Assembly (NCBI RefSeq): GCF_013185195.1
Contig: NZ_JAAZWC010000027.1
Coordinates: forward strand, 1 to 64,000
Direction of reading: 5' to 3'
Source: Saccharibacillus qingshengii
GTDB lineage: Bacteria > Bacillota > Bacilli > Paenibacillales > Paenibacillaceae
Length of the DNA: 64,000 nucleotides
Numbering within the stretch: position 1 is the stretch's first letter; every line of letters begins with the position of its first letter. The translations under genes were made by a program, and so were the position numbers. The notes under the pieces are model-generated. The model saw nothing but the letters and a program-made list of their open reading frames with translations, was not told the DNA's origin and did no database searches. This document shows, in pieces, positions 1 to 7,913 of this stretch.

Positions 1-101
1 GGATGAACTTGCACCACAAAGGCGAACACTATCGTTCCTACACTGAATTTCTCCCTCCGCCTCCTCGCTTCACTTGGAAGCAGACCTTTCTCGACACGTT
101 A

Positions 102-136
102 AGGCCTCCCGGTTTATCGGGAGGCCTCTTTGCTTT
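102..136 (+). terminator. Rho-independent terminator at window start
   Basis: A 10-bp perfect stem (AGGCCTCCCG / CGGGAGGCCT) with a 6-base loop is followed by CTTTGCTTT. The T-rich side suits a plus-strand transcript arriving from outside the window. Positions 1-171 hold no gene that I can support. Confidence 0.6.
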
Positions 137-171
137 GCCGCTTTAAGATCCGGGCCTGGCTTAACGCAACG

Positions 172-1266
172 TCAGCCTATTACGGTCAATTCTTTGGGGA
201 AAGTCGTCAATACGTCCACGCCGTCCGCGGTTACGATGACATCGTCTTCGATTCGGACGCCGCATTCGCCTGCCACGTAAATACCCGGCTCGACCGTAAA
301 GCACAGACCTTCCGTCACGAGTTCTTCGTTGGCCCCGTGCACGGACGGATATTCATGCACATCCATGCCTAATCCGTGCCCCAGGCGATGCATAAAATAC
401 GGCCCGTATCCGGCTTCGGCGATGACTTCGCGCGCGGCCGCATCCACCGAAGCGAGCGTGACGCCCGGACGGGTGTGCGCGATCGCGGCCAGGTTGGCGG
501 CAAGCACCGTTTCGTAGATGCGGACCGACTCGTCGCTCGGACGTTCGGCTACGGCGAAGGTGCGGGTAATATCCGACGCATAGCCGTCCAGATAGACGCC
601 CATATCGAACATAAGCATATCGCCGGCCGCGATTTTGCGTTGACCCGGATTGCCGTGCGGCAGCGCCGTTTTGTCGCCGGTAAGCACCATCGTATCGAAC
701 GAAGGGCCCTGGGCGCCGAGTTTCTTCATTTGATATTCCAGTTCGGCCACGATCTCGATTTCGGTGACGCCCACGCGCACATGCTTGATTCCTTCGGTCA
801 GCACCGCTTCGATCAAATGGACCGCCCGGCGCAGCTTTTCGATTTCTTCCGGCGTTTTGGCGGCGCGCAGCGCGCTCAGTACACCGCCCACATCGGCGTA
901 GTTCGAAGCTTGAAGCGCCGCGTTCAGACGTTCGAACCGGGCGACCGACAGATGATCTTTTTCGATGCCGAACGCACCCGAAATACCGCCGATCCAGCCC
1001 TGCAGCAGAGCGTACGCATCATCGGTATCGCTGTGGGTACGAATCAGCGCAACGGAAGATTGGGCTTTGGCCGCTTCCAGATCCAGTGCCGGCACGACCA
1101 GGAACGGTTCATCGTGCTTGGGAACCGCAAGTCCGAGAAACCGCTCGTGCGGATCGGAGAAAAATCCGGTCAGGTAGCCGACGTGTTTCGGATCGGTAAT
1201 CAGTACGCCTTCAAGCGACTGCTGCTCCATATGGGTTCTAAGCTGTGTCCAGCGGTGATCGTTCAT
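172..1266 (-). CDS. M24 family Xaa-Pro peptidase
   Basis: This 364-residue protein is a cytoplasmic aminopeptidase P / prolidase type enzyme that cleaves peptides with proline in the second position. The pita-bread metal site is complete: the FDMGVYLDGYASDITR stretch supplies the two Asp ligands, HRLGHGLGMDVHE the His, TVEPGIY the first Glu and RIEDDV the second Glu. The N-terminal 130 residues form the usual creatinase-like domain (THPKHVGYL-type start, here TDPKHVGYLTGF). Length matches B. subtilis YqhT/PepQ-like enzymes. It overlaps the upstream metallo-hydrolase stop by 4 bases, so the two are translated from one mRNA. Substrate preference cannot be read from the sequence. Confidence 0.93.
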   Translation of the reverse strand: MNDHRWTQLRTHMEQQSLEGVLITDPKHVGYLTGFFSDPHERFLGLAVPKHDEPFLVVPALDLEAAKAQSSVALIRTHSDTDDAYALLQGWIGGISGAFGIEKDHLSVARFERLNAALQASNYADVGGVLSALRAAKTPEEIEKLRRAVHLIEAVLTEGIKHVRVGVTEIEIVAELEYQMKKLGAQGPSFDTMVLTGDKTALPHGNPGQRKIAAGDMLMFDMGVYLDGYASDITRTFAVAERPSDESVRIYETVLAANLAAIAHTRPGVTLASVDAAAREVIAEAGYGPYFMHRLGHGLGMDVHEYPSVHGANEELVTEGLCFTVEPGIYVAGECGVRIEDDVIVTADGVDVLTTFPKELTVIG

Positions 1267-2018
1267 TCTTTATCCACTCCCGTAAATGATCTTTTTATGA
1301 TTTTTTGCAAACTGCCGTGTACATCGCCTTCGAACAGTCCGCCGTGATAGCACAGCACCCGCTCGATATCGAGTTCCAACAGTTGATTCAGCGAAGCGGC
1401 GGCCTGGTCCATGTCCAGCGTAAAACGCAGTTCCGACAGTGCCAGTTCGCCGTCTGCGATCCGCAGCGCATCGCCCGCGATCAGCAGTTTGTCGTGCGGG
1501 ACGTAGAGGGAGATATGCCCCGGCGTATGCCCCGGCGTATGTCCGGGCGTATGCAGCACCCGAAGCCCGCCCTGCAGCGGAAGCTGTTCTCCATGTTCCA
1601 ACACTCTTGTCACGCGGCCCGGAACGAGGACATCCAGCATGTTCCGGATCGGCTCGCGCCGCTCCGGCGGTATGTTCTCAAGGTGCCCCGGCTGCATTTT
1701 GATCAGCGGCTTCTCGCCTTCGAGATACGGACGTTCGTCCCCGTGCGCCCATACTTCGACGTGCGGCAGCCGCTGCAGCAGTTCGGGCAGCGTGCCGATA
1801 TGATCGGCATCCTGATGGGTCAATATGAGGCGTTTGATCGATTCGGGTTCCAGGCCGGCTTGGCGAATATGCTGTTCCAACTGTCCGAACATGCCCGGCA
1901 GTCCCGTATCGACCAGCGTCAACCCGTCTTCGTCGGCAAGCAGGGCCGCATGGAACCTATTTGCCGTTCCTCCGTCCAGCGTCAATGCCAGATCTGTTAT
2001 TCCCGCTGTAATTTTCAT
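1263..2018 (-). CDS. MBL-fold metallo-hydrolase
   Basis: This 251-residue protein belongs to the metallo-beta-lactamase superfamily, probably a cytoplasmic hydrolase of a thioester, lactone or similar compound. The metal motif is LTHQDADHIG (residues about 66-75), a variant of HxHxDH with Asp in place of the second His. Further ligands lie in the PGHTPGH region, in GDAL and in CYHGG near residue 225. The PGHT unit occurs three times because of a 12-bp tandem duplication (see repeat at 1515-1550). The ATG at 2018 has no close ribosome site: the AGGAGG lies about 25 bases upstream, so the start is less certain than the rest. It is translationally coupled to the M24 peptidase. Confidence 0.88.
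   Translation of the reverse strand: MKITAGITDLALTLDGGTANRFHAALLADEDGLTLVDTGLPGMFGQLEQHIRQAGLEPESIKRLILTHQDADHIGTLPELLQRLPHVEVWAHGDERPYLEGEKPLIKMQPGHLENIPPERREPIRNMLDVLVPGRVTRVLEHGEQLPLQGGLRVLHTPGHTPGHTPGHISLYVPHDKLLIAGDALRIADGELALSELRFTLDMDQAAASLNQLLELDIERVLCYHGGLFEGDVHGSLQKIIKRSFTGVDKE
1515..1550 (-). repeat. 12-bp tandem repeat, three units, inside MBL gene
   Basis: The unit ATGCCCCGGCGT occurs twice without change and a third time with two substitutions. On the coding strand it gives repeated TPGH, so the protein carries PGHTPGHTPGH at a metal-ligand loop where the family normally has PGHTPGH. Confidence 0.9.
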
Positions 2019-2157
2019 GAGTATCGCCGGATGACCGGCCGCACCTCCTCTGAATTTCGGTTATCGCGCCGCACCTGTTCGTACGGAGTTTACGCTTTTT
2101 ATTATAGACCATGAAGCGAAGAGGAGCCAAAAATACAGCGTGCTTCCAGTATCAGGG

Positions 2158-2187
2158 TTGACATTTTTCATAAAGACAAGCTATGAT
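2158..2187 (+). promoter_or_regulatory. Sigma-A type promoter ahead of rtcB leader
   Basis: A perfect -35 TTGACA (2158-2163) is followed after 18 bp by TATGAT (2182-2187). Transcription would begin near 2194, about 350 bases before the rtcB coding frame. Confidence 0.7.
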
Positions 2188-2220
2188 AAGTTTACTATTT
2201 GGCAAAGGAGGATGGCAGCA

Positions 2221-2310
2221 ATGATCGTCGTTAACCGTTTGAAAGCTCATTTGACAATCGAACAACATTCTTTCGTTCTGCCTGTCCTCGACGGGTGCGG
2301 TTTGGTCTGA
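2221..2310 (+). CDS. Possible 29-residue leader peptide
   Basis: The frame begins MIVVNRLKAH and ends DGCGLV with TGA at 2308-2310. It follows a strong AAAGGAGG at 2205-2212 with 8 bases to the ATG, and an in-frame ATG also lies at 2212. The ribosome site is one of the best in the window, which argues for translation, but no homolog or function is recognised. The same frame stays open after the TGA until TAG at 2466-2468, just at the base of the terminator hairpin. In GC-rich DNA that may be chance. Confidence 0.3.
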   Translation: MIVVNRLKAHLTIEQHSFVLPVLDGCGLV

Positions 2311-2467
2311 CTATTTCGGTGCCGCCGATTCTTTTCTGTGCAGGGTTTACCTGAACAGGATAACGGGTCGCGGCTTCGCGGTCTGCTGATGTTTTCCGGT
2401 CAATTTCGATTGACGGAGGGGCGCGGCAGCCGGGAATTCCCGTCAATCGTTCAGGCCCGACCGGCAT

Positions 2468-2497
2468 AGCCGCGGACGAGAGTTCGCGGCTTTTTGT
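2468..2497 (+). terminator. Terminator-like hairpin before rtcB
   Basis: The 7-bp stem AGCCGCG / CGCGGCT with a 10-base loop is followed by TTTTTG. It sits between the leader and rtcB and could act as an attenuator for rtcB or end a separate small transcript. Confidence 0.55.
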
Positions 2498-2554
2498 TAT
2501 GCTTTTTTACCTGTATACCTCCCGATTTGTCCAAATAGAAAGGAATGGATTTTT

Positions 2555-4021
2555 ATTTTAAACCCTATAAATCAACACCTGCTGAAGACTCCGGCGGAAG
2601 CCGAAACTTATTACCGTGAAGTACGGCTGCCCAGCGGCAGCGTGCATGTATACGCGGATGAAGAGATGTACGCGGGACTCGATCCCCGGATTTTCGAGAT
2701 GGCCGGGCGCAACCTGCAGATTCCCGGTATCCGTTATATGGGCTATACGCCGGATGTTCATGTAGGCGTCGGAACGTGTATCGGCACAACGGCGGTCTGG
2801 GACCAAGAAGGCGGAATGGTCTCTCCGTCGATCGTCGGCAGCGATATCGGCTGCGGGATGAGAGTCCATCTGACCAATCTGCACCGCAGCGATATTCAGG
2901 ATCTTCGGCTGCGCCGCAAGCTCGTCAACCGGATTGAAAAATATCTGCCGATGGAAGCGCACAAGCGCGGCGCGTTCTCCGATCTGCGGATGGACCATAT
3001 CGTGCAAAAAGGACTCAAAGGACTGCCCAGCAAATATTTGCCGGAAAGCGTGTCCGCCAAACGTTCGCCTTCGCTGACCCATGTGGAGCATGCTCGATTT
3101 GCTTTTGATCCGGAAGAGTTGAACGCGGTGTCGGACAACTACTGGGTCAAAGGACTGCGCCAGCTGGGAACGCTTGGCGGCGGCAATCATTTTGCGGAAA
3201 TTCAATATATCGAGATCGCGGAAGAAAACCGTGCGATCGCCGAACAATGGGGGCTGCGCGACGGCCAGGTTGTGGTCATGATCCACTCGGGCTCGCGCGC
3301 CTGGGGAGCGATGGTCAGCCAGCACTACACTTCGATGGCGGCACGCGCCATGACGCGGCTTGGTCTGGGGACAGATGATCCGAGACTGGTCTTCGCGCCG
3401 CTGGATTCCCCGGAAGGACGCCGCTATACGGACATGATGGCTTCGGCGCTCAACGTCGCGGTAGTCAACCGCCACCTGATCGCGTATGCGATCCGCGAAG
3501 CGTTCCTCGACGTATTCGGTTCCAAGTTCGAAATGAATATCCTGTACGACTTGATGCACAATTACGCTTGGGAAGAACGGCACGGCGAACGCGACTATTT
3601 CGTCCATCGAAAAGGAGCGACGCGGGCGCTGCCGCCCGGCCATCCGGATAATCCCGCCATTTACCGGGATACCGGCCATCCGGCGCTTATTCCCGGCTCA
3701 ATGGGAACGGCTTCCTACATCATGGCCGGCCTGCCCGGCGGGATGGATAATTATCATTCGATCTGTCACGGTGCCGGACGAATCCGTTCGCGTACCGCAA
3801 CCAAAAAGTCGGTGACCGTGGATGAATTCGAAGCCGCTCTGAAAGTCGGAACCGAAGAAGAAGTGATCGTCAATCATAACTCGCTGGGCGTGATTCTGGA
3901 TGAATCTCCGCAGGCTTACAAAGACGTCGATCGGATTGTCGGCAGCGTTACGGGAGCGGGACTCGCTTCCGTCGTCGCCAAATGCAGACCGCTTGCGGCA
4001 GTGAAAGGAGCAAAAGTTTAA
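2555..4021 (+). CDS. rtcB: RtcB-type RNA ligase
   Basis: RtcB joins RNA 2',3'-cyclic phosphate ends to 5'-OH ends with GTP and Mn2+. All signature motifs are present (residues counted from 2555): SDIGCGM with the metal Cys near 100, GGGNHF near 209-214, HSGSRAWG near 244, and CHGAGR with the guanylylated His near 405. It is longer than E. coli RtcB (408 residues). The start is the problem. The first ordinary start codon, GTG at 2642, would drop about 29 residues of plausible protein (LKTPAEAETYYREVRL). The upstream frame has only ATT, ATA or CTG. ATT at 2555 lies 10 bases after AAAGGA. Alternatively, one T too many in the T5 run at 2550-2554 hides an ATG at 2545. An AAA ATPase follows after 1 base. 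Confidence 0.9.
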   Translation: MLNPINQHLLKTPAEAETYYREVRLPSGSVHVYADEEMYAGLDPRIFEMAGRNLQIPGIRYMGYTPDVHVGVGTCIGTTAVWDQEGGMVSPSIVGSDIGCGMRVHLTNLHRSDIQDLRLRRKLVNRIEKYLPMEAHKRGAFSDLRMDHIVQKGLKGLPSKYLPESVSAKRSPSLTHVEHARFAFDPEELNAVSDNYWVKGLRQLGTLGGGNHFAEIQYIEIAEENRAIAEQWGLRDGQVVVMIHSGSRAWGAMVSQHYTSMAARAMTRLGLGTDDPRLVFAPLDSPEGRRYTDMMASALNVAVVNRHLIAYAIREAFLDVFGSKFEMNILYDLMHNYAWEERHGERDYFVHRKGATRALPPGHPDNPAIYRDTGHPALIPGSMGTASYIMAGLPGGMDNYHSICHGAGRIRSRTATKKSVTVDEFEAALKVGTEEEVIVNHNSLGVILDESPQAYKDVDRIVGSVTGAGLASVVAKCRPLAAVKGAKV

Positions 4022-4022
4022 T

Positions 4023-5360
4023 ATGGAACACAAAGTCAAAGTACGGTCAAATCAGGATCTGCCGAGCGGAGGGCAGGTGATCCCTGCCGCTCAAGAACGC
4101 GTGATTGTCGCTTACGAACCGGGCAATCCAAATATGGCCGAATATGAATCTTACGCCCGTGTGACCCGCGGGATCGAAAGTATGCTCGAGGAACGATACG
4201 GCTTGACGTACACGCTGTACGCAAGCGACGACGGCAACCACGATTATTGGGAGCTGCTTGAAGAAGATGTCAAAAAGGGCGCTCCCGAAGTGGAGTGTGC
4301 CGGCCGGATCTACGAAGGTATCGAAGGGCGGACATTCGCTTACGACGAAGACAGCAGCACGCCGGAGTACACGATTCATCCGGCTATCCGCAACAATGTA
4401 TTCGTGTATCCCGATCAGGGCGTAGCGCTGGCGCGTATCCCGATGTTCCGTCAGCACGGCATTTACAGCGAAGATTTTGTATTTGCGACGGGCGACGAAG
4501 CCATCAGCTCTTTCCTCAGCGGGGTACGCAGCCGTCAGCGCAATCGAGACAAAGACCGCATTACGGTCTTTACCGATACGAATAACGGCATGCAGCGGGA
4601 AAGCGAGCCGATCACCCGTGCGGTATCGCGGGACGACGTTATCCTGCCCGAGCCGCTCAAAAAAGAAATTTACCGGTCGCTCGATCAGTTCTTCGCCTCG
4701 GACCGGAGCTTCTACCGCAAGCACAATCTGCCGTTCAAACGGGGGATTCTGCTGTACGGCCGTCCCGGCAACGGCAAGACGACGCTGGTCAAATCGATTG
4801 CCGGCAGCGTGCAGGGCCCGGCCGCTTATTGGCAGATCACGGAATATACGTCGAGTGTATCCGTACACGAAGTGTTCGAGACGGCTGCCCGGCTTGCGCC
4901 GATGGTTCTGGTGATCGAAGATATCGACTCCATGCCGCAGGGCGTACGCTCGTTCTTCCTGAATACGCTGGACGGCGCAACGTCAAAAGAAGGCATCTTC
5001 CTGATCGGCACGACCAACTATCCGGACAAGATCGATCCTGGCCTGATGAACCGGGCGGGGCGTTTCGACCGTTCGTATGAAATCAAGCTGCCGGACGCGG
5101 AACTGCGCCGCGTGTTCCTGGAACGCCGCGGGCTGCTGGAGTTCGTCTCGAAGGAAGAAATGGACCGTGCCGTATCGCTGACCCAGGGATTCAGTATGGC
5201 ACAGCTGGGCGAGCTGTATGTATCGGCTGCTCTGGATTGGAACGAACGGGGATCGGCGGACATGGCCGCGATCGTTCGGTCGATGAACGGAGAACTGAGC
5301 AAAGAGAAAAAAGGAAGCTGGATGGACGGCCAAAACGGCGGAATCGGCTTCCAATTGTAA
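4023..5360 (+). CDS. AAA family ATPase, partner of RtcB
   Basis: This 445-residue protein has a unique N-terminal part of about 200 residues, then a classical AAA module. Walker A is GRPGNGKT (246-253), Walker B is VLVIEDID (295-302), sensor 1 is GTTN near 329 and an arginine-finger region NRAGRFDR lies at 343-350. The module resembles BCS1/ClpX-like single-ring AAA proteins. It starts one base after the rtcB stop, with AAAGGAG in the end of rtcB, so the two are co-translated. I infer that it remodels the ligase or its RNA or protein substrate. No family name for the N-terminal domain comes to mind. A terminator follows at 5392. Confidence 0.88.
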   Translation: MEHKVKVRSNQDLPSGGQVIPAAQERVIVAYEPGNPNMAEYESYARVTRGIESMLEERYGLTYTLYASDDGNHDYWELLEEDVKKGAPEVECAGRIYEGIEGRTFAYDEDSSTPEYTIHPAIRNNVFVYPDQGVALARIPMFRQHGIYSEDFVFATGDEAISSFLSGVRSRQRNRDKDRITVFTDTNNGMQRESEPITRAVSRDDVILPEPLKKEIYRSLDQFFASDRSFYRKHNLPFKRGILLYGRPGNGKTTLVKSIAGSVQGPAAYWQITEYTSSVSVHEVFETAARLAPMVLVIEDIDSMPQGVRSFFLNTLDGATSKEGIFLIGTTNYPDKIDPGLMNRAGRFDRSYEIKLPDAELRRVFLERRGLLEFVSKEEMDRAVSLTQGFSMAQLGELYVSAALDWNERGSADMAAIVRSMNGELSKEKKGSWMDGQNGGIGFQL

Positions 5361-5391
5361 TCTAACCTGTCATACACCCGTGAAAACATGA

Positions 5392-5429
5392 AAAACACTC
5401 ACTAATTTTGTTTTAGTGAGTGTTTTTTT
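5392..5429 (+). terminator. Terminator after rtcB operon
   Basis: The stem ACACTCACTAA / TTAGTGAGTGT is followed by TTTTTTT. It closes the rtcB-ATPase operon. Confidence 0.9.
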
Positions 5430-5472
5430 GCGAAAATCATATCTTCTTATGAAAATATAGCTCCCATATGTA

Positions 5473-5501
5473 TTGTCATTCTTTTTTTTCTTGCCTATAA
5501 T
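5473..5501 (+). promoter_or_regulatory. Promoter of the AGCS symporter gene
   Basis: TTGTCA (5473-5478), a 17-bp spacer and a perfect TATAAT (5496-5501) lie 52 bases before the start codon. Confidence 0.7.
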
Positions 5502-5552
5502 GCGTCGTAAAGGCTGGGCAGCAAGCAGAAAAAGAGAGAGTGGAGGCATTCT

Positions 5553-7028
5553 ATGGAACAGTTTTTTAACGGGTTGTCAGCAGTGCTCTGGAGTACGCCG
5601 GTCATTTATACGTGTCTGGCAGTAGGTTTGTTGTTTTCGATTCTGACTCGTTTTATGCAGGTACGGCATTTTGGAGAAATGATCCGATTGATGTTTCATG
5701 GCAAAAGTTCGGCTGCGGGAGTGTCTTCGTTTCAGGCTTTGAGTATCGCACTGTCGGGCCGTGTCGGAACAGGGAATATTGCGGGCGTCGGAACGGCAAT
5801 CGGGTTGGGCGGACCGGGGGCGGTGTTCTGGATGTGGGCAATCGCCTTTATCGGAGCGGCAACCGCTTATGTGGAATCGGCGCTCGGCCAGGTATACAAA
5901 GTAAAACAGGACGGACTGTACCGGGGCGGACCTGCGTATTACATAGAAAAAGGGATCGGCTGGAAATGGTTTGCGCTGATCTTCGCTCTTGCGGCGCTTC
6001 TGGCGATGAGCCTGCTGATGCCGGGCGTCCAATCCAATTCGATCGCCGTGGGTATGAATAACGCGTTCGGAATTCCGACTTGGGTAACGGGAATCGTAGT
6101 GGTCGTACTGCTTGCGGTTATTATATTCGGAGGCGTTCGCAGTATTGCGAAAGTAGCGGAAATCGTGGTGCCGTTTATGGCGATCGCCTACATGCTGATG
6201 GCGGCTGTCATCATCGTCATGAACTTCGATAAAATCCCCGATGTGTTTGGTCTGATTTTCCGCAGTGCTTTTGCTTCCGATGCTGCTTTTGGCGGTTTGA
6301 TCGGTTCTGCGATTGCGTGGGGAGTCAAACGGGGGATCTACTCCAATGAAGCGGGACAAGGAACCGGGCCTCACGCGGCTGCAGCCGCTGAAGTTTCCCA
6401 TCCGGCCAAACAAGGATTGGTGCAAGCTTTTTCCGTATATATCGACACGCTGCTGGTCTGTTCGGCAACTGCGTTCATGATCTTGTTCACCGGCATGTAT
6501 AATGTCGCGGACGGAAACGGAGGATTTATCGTCGAATTCCTGCCGGGCGTCGAAGAAGGAGCCGGTTATACGCAGGCGGCGATCGAATCAGTGATTCCGG
6601 GACTCGGTGCAGGATTCGTCGCGATCGCTTTGTTCTTCTTCGCTTTTACGACGATCATGGCGTATTACTATATTGCGGAGACCAACCTGGCCTATCTGTT
6701 CAGAGGCAAAAAGCTGTTTTGGCCCGGTATGGTGCTGAAAGTTGTTCTGCTGGGCGCGACTTATTACGGAGCGGTCAAAACGGCGGCGCTGGCATGGACG
6801 CTGGGAGATATCGGCCTCGGCTTGATGGTCTGGTTGAATGTGATTGCGATTCTGCTGCTGGCCAAGCCTGCGCTCAAAGTACTCAAAGACTATGAGCGTC
6901 AGAAGAAAGAAGGATTGGATCCGGTCTTCGATCCGGAAGCGCTCGGGATACGCAATGCGGAGATTTGGCATGAGATCAATCCGGTCCAGCCTAGTTCGAC
7001 AGCAGGTCAACCGGATATGCAAAAGTAA
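5553..7028 (+). CDS. Alanine/glycine:cation symporter (AGCS family)
   Basis: This 491-residue integral membrane protein has about 10-11 hydrophobic segments. Family signatures include GRVGTGNIAGVGTAIGLGG near residues 69-87 and the highly conserved region GIYSNEAGQGTGPHAAAAA near 261-279, which forms the amino-acid and Na+ site in AlsT/GlnT/AgcS proteins. It imports alanine, glycine or glutamine with Na+ or H+; which one cannot be decided here. The start follows AGAGTGGAGGC. It stands alone between a promoter at 5473 and a strong terminator at 7043. Confidence 0.95.
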   Translation: MEQFFNGLSAVLWSTPVIYTCLAVGLLFSILTRFMQVRHFGEMIRLMFHGKSSAAGVSSFQALSIALSGRVGTGNIAGVGTAIGLGGPGAVFWMWAIAFIGAATAYVESALGQVYKVKQDGLYRGGPAYYIEKGIGWKWFALIFALAALLAMSLLMPGVQSNSIAVGMNNAFGIPTWVTGIVVVVLLAVIIFGGVRSIAKVAEIVVPFMAIAYMLMAAVIIVMNFDKIPDVFGLIFRSAFASDAAFGGLIGSAIAWGVKRGIYSNEAGQGTGPHAAAAAEVSHPAKQGLVQAFSVYIDTLLVCSATAFMILFTGMYNVADGNGGFIVEFLPGVEEGAGYTQAAIESVIPGLGAGFVAIALFFFAFTTIMAYYYIAETNLAYLFRGKKLFWPGMVLKVVLLGATYYGAVKTAALAWTLGDIGLGLMVWLNVIAILLLAKPALKVLKDYERQKKEGLDPVFDPEALGIRNAEIWHEINPVQPSSTAGQPDMQK

Positions 7029-7042
7029 AAGAGTAAGCGTAA

Positions 7043-7079
7043 AAAGCCCCTTCTTCGCTGTTGGCGAAGAAGGGGCTTT
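7043..7079. terminator. Bidirectional terminator (AGCS / phn operon)
   Basis: AAAGCCCCTTCTTCG pairs with CGAAGAAGGGGCTTT around a 7-base loop. It lies between two convergent transcripts and has T-rich ends in both directions. Confidence 0.9.
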
Positions 7080-7115
7080 GTGTTGAGCATACCAATCGGT
7101 CAACCGCTTAGCGGA

Positions 7116-7913
7116 TTAGATAATGCGGCGGCGGAGCCAGCCGGAGATCAGATCGATCAGGATGACCAGGACGACGATGCCGAGCAGGATCACGCCGACA
7201 CGGCTCCAGTTGCGGGTCTGAAGCGCGAAGAGCAGCGGAGTTCCGATCCCGCCCGCGCCGACGAGACCCAGAACGGTCGCGGAGCGGATATTGATCTCGA
7301 AGCGGTACAGGGCGTACGAGATGAACTGCGGAATGACCTGCGGCAGAACGGCGAAGCGCAGTACCTGCAGCTTGCTTGCGCCGCAGGCCTGCAGCGCTTC
7401 GCGCGGGCCGTCGTCGACCGCTTCGATCGTCTCGGAATACAGCTTCGCAAGCATGCCGATCGAGTGGACGCCAAGCGCCAGTACGCCGGCAAATGCGCCG
7501 GGACCGACCGCGACGATAAACAGGATCGCCATGATGATTTCCGGGAAGACCCGGATAACCGTCAGCACGAACTTGCCGCTGCCGGAGATGACTTTCAGAC
7601 GGCTCATGTTGGCCGATGCCCAGAAGGCGAACGGAATACAGAGGAAGGCCGAGATAAACGTGCCCAGAATAGAGATGGTCAAAGTCTCCAGCAGGCCTCG
7701 CAGCAGATCTTCGCCTTCCGGCAGGTAGACATAGTCCCAATCGGGATGGGTGAAGCCTTCCCAGATCGAAGCCATGACCTGAACGCCGTATTCCTGGATG
7801 CCTTCGAATTTGAGTCCCGATAGCGACCAGATGAACAGGAGGATCAGAGCGACCCCGACCAGCCAGTTGCGGATGATCGGACTGCGCGATTTGGAAGGAA
7901 CGGTCTGATTCAT
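7116..7913 (-). CDS. phnE: Phosphonate-type ABC transporter permease 2
   Basis: This 265-residue inner-membrane protein has about six transmembrane segments and the ABC-permease EAA loop (EALQACGASKLQVLRFAVLP near residues 160-180). It is the last gene of phnD-phnC-phnE-phnE. It overlaps the other permease by 4 bases (ATGA arrangement). The two permeases are clearly related, and together they would form the heterodimeric channel for PhnC and PhnD. The transported compound may be phosphonate, phosphite or a phosphate ester; no C-P lyase gene is in the window to decide this. Confidence 0.93.
   Translation of the reverse strand: MNQTVPSKSRSPIIRNWLVGVALILLFIWSLSGLKFEGIQEYGVQVMASIWEGFTHPDWDYVYLPEGEDLLRGLLETLTISILGTFISAFLCIPFAFWASANMSRLKVISGSGKFVLTVIRVFPEIIMAILFIVAVGPGAFAGVLALGVHSIGMLAKLYSETIEAVDDGPREALQACGASKLQVLRFAVLPQVIPQFISYALYRFEINIRSATVLGLVGAGGIGTPLLFALQTRNWSRVGVILLGIVVLVILIDLISGWLRRRII

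Larger units (their letters stand above)
2194..2497 (+). ncRNA. Structured leader or small transcript upstream of rtcB
   Basis: The stretch lies between a good promoter (2158-2187) and a terminator-like hairpin (2468-2497). It contains nested inverted repeats: CCGGTC near 2397 with GACCGG near 2459, and inside this ATTGACGG near 2410 with CCGTCAAT near 2440. ATTGACGG can instead pair with the GTCAAT just before it, so two exclusive folds are possible. A 29-codon frame with a strong ribosome site opens it (2221-2310). It matches none of the RNA families I know (T-box, SRP, 6S, tmRNA, RNase P). It could be an attenuating leader of rtcB, a short mRNA or a small RNA. Confidence 0.4.

Noticed and set aside
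3-161. Open frame of 52 codons at the window edge on the plus strand (MNLHHKGEH...)
   Set aside because: It runs through the terminator hairpin at 102-136 and shows no recognisable protein feature; the beginning of the window is too short to judge.
2231-2467. 78-codon minus-strand frame upstream of rtcB
   Set aside because: No ribosome site, composition typical of a shadow frame, and it covers the structured leader read on the plus strand.
2311-2468. Selenocysteine-like TGA read-through of the 29-codon frame (same frame remains open for 52 codons)
   Set aside because: All three frames are largely open here because of GC content, the residues after TGA look non-protein-like, and no selenocysteine machinery is in the window.
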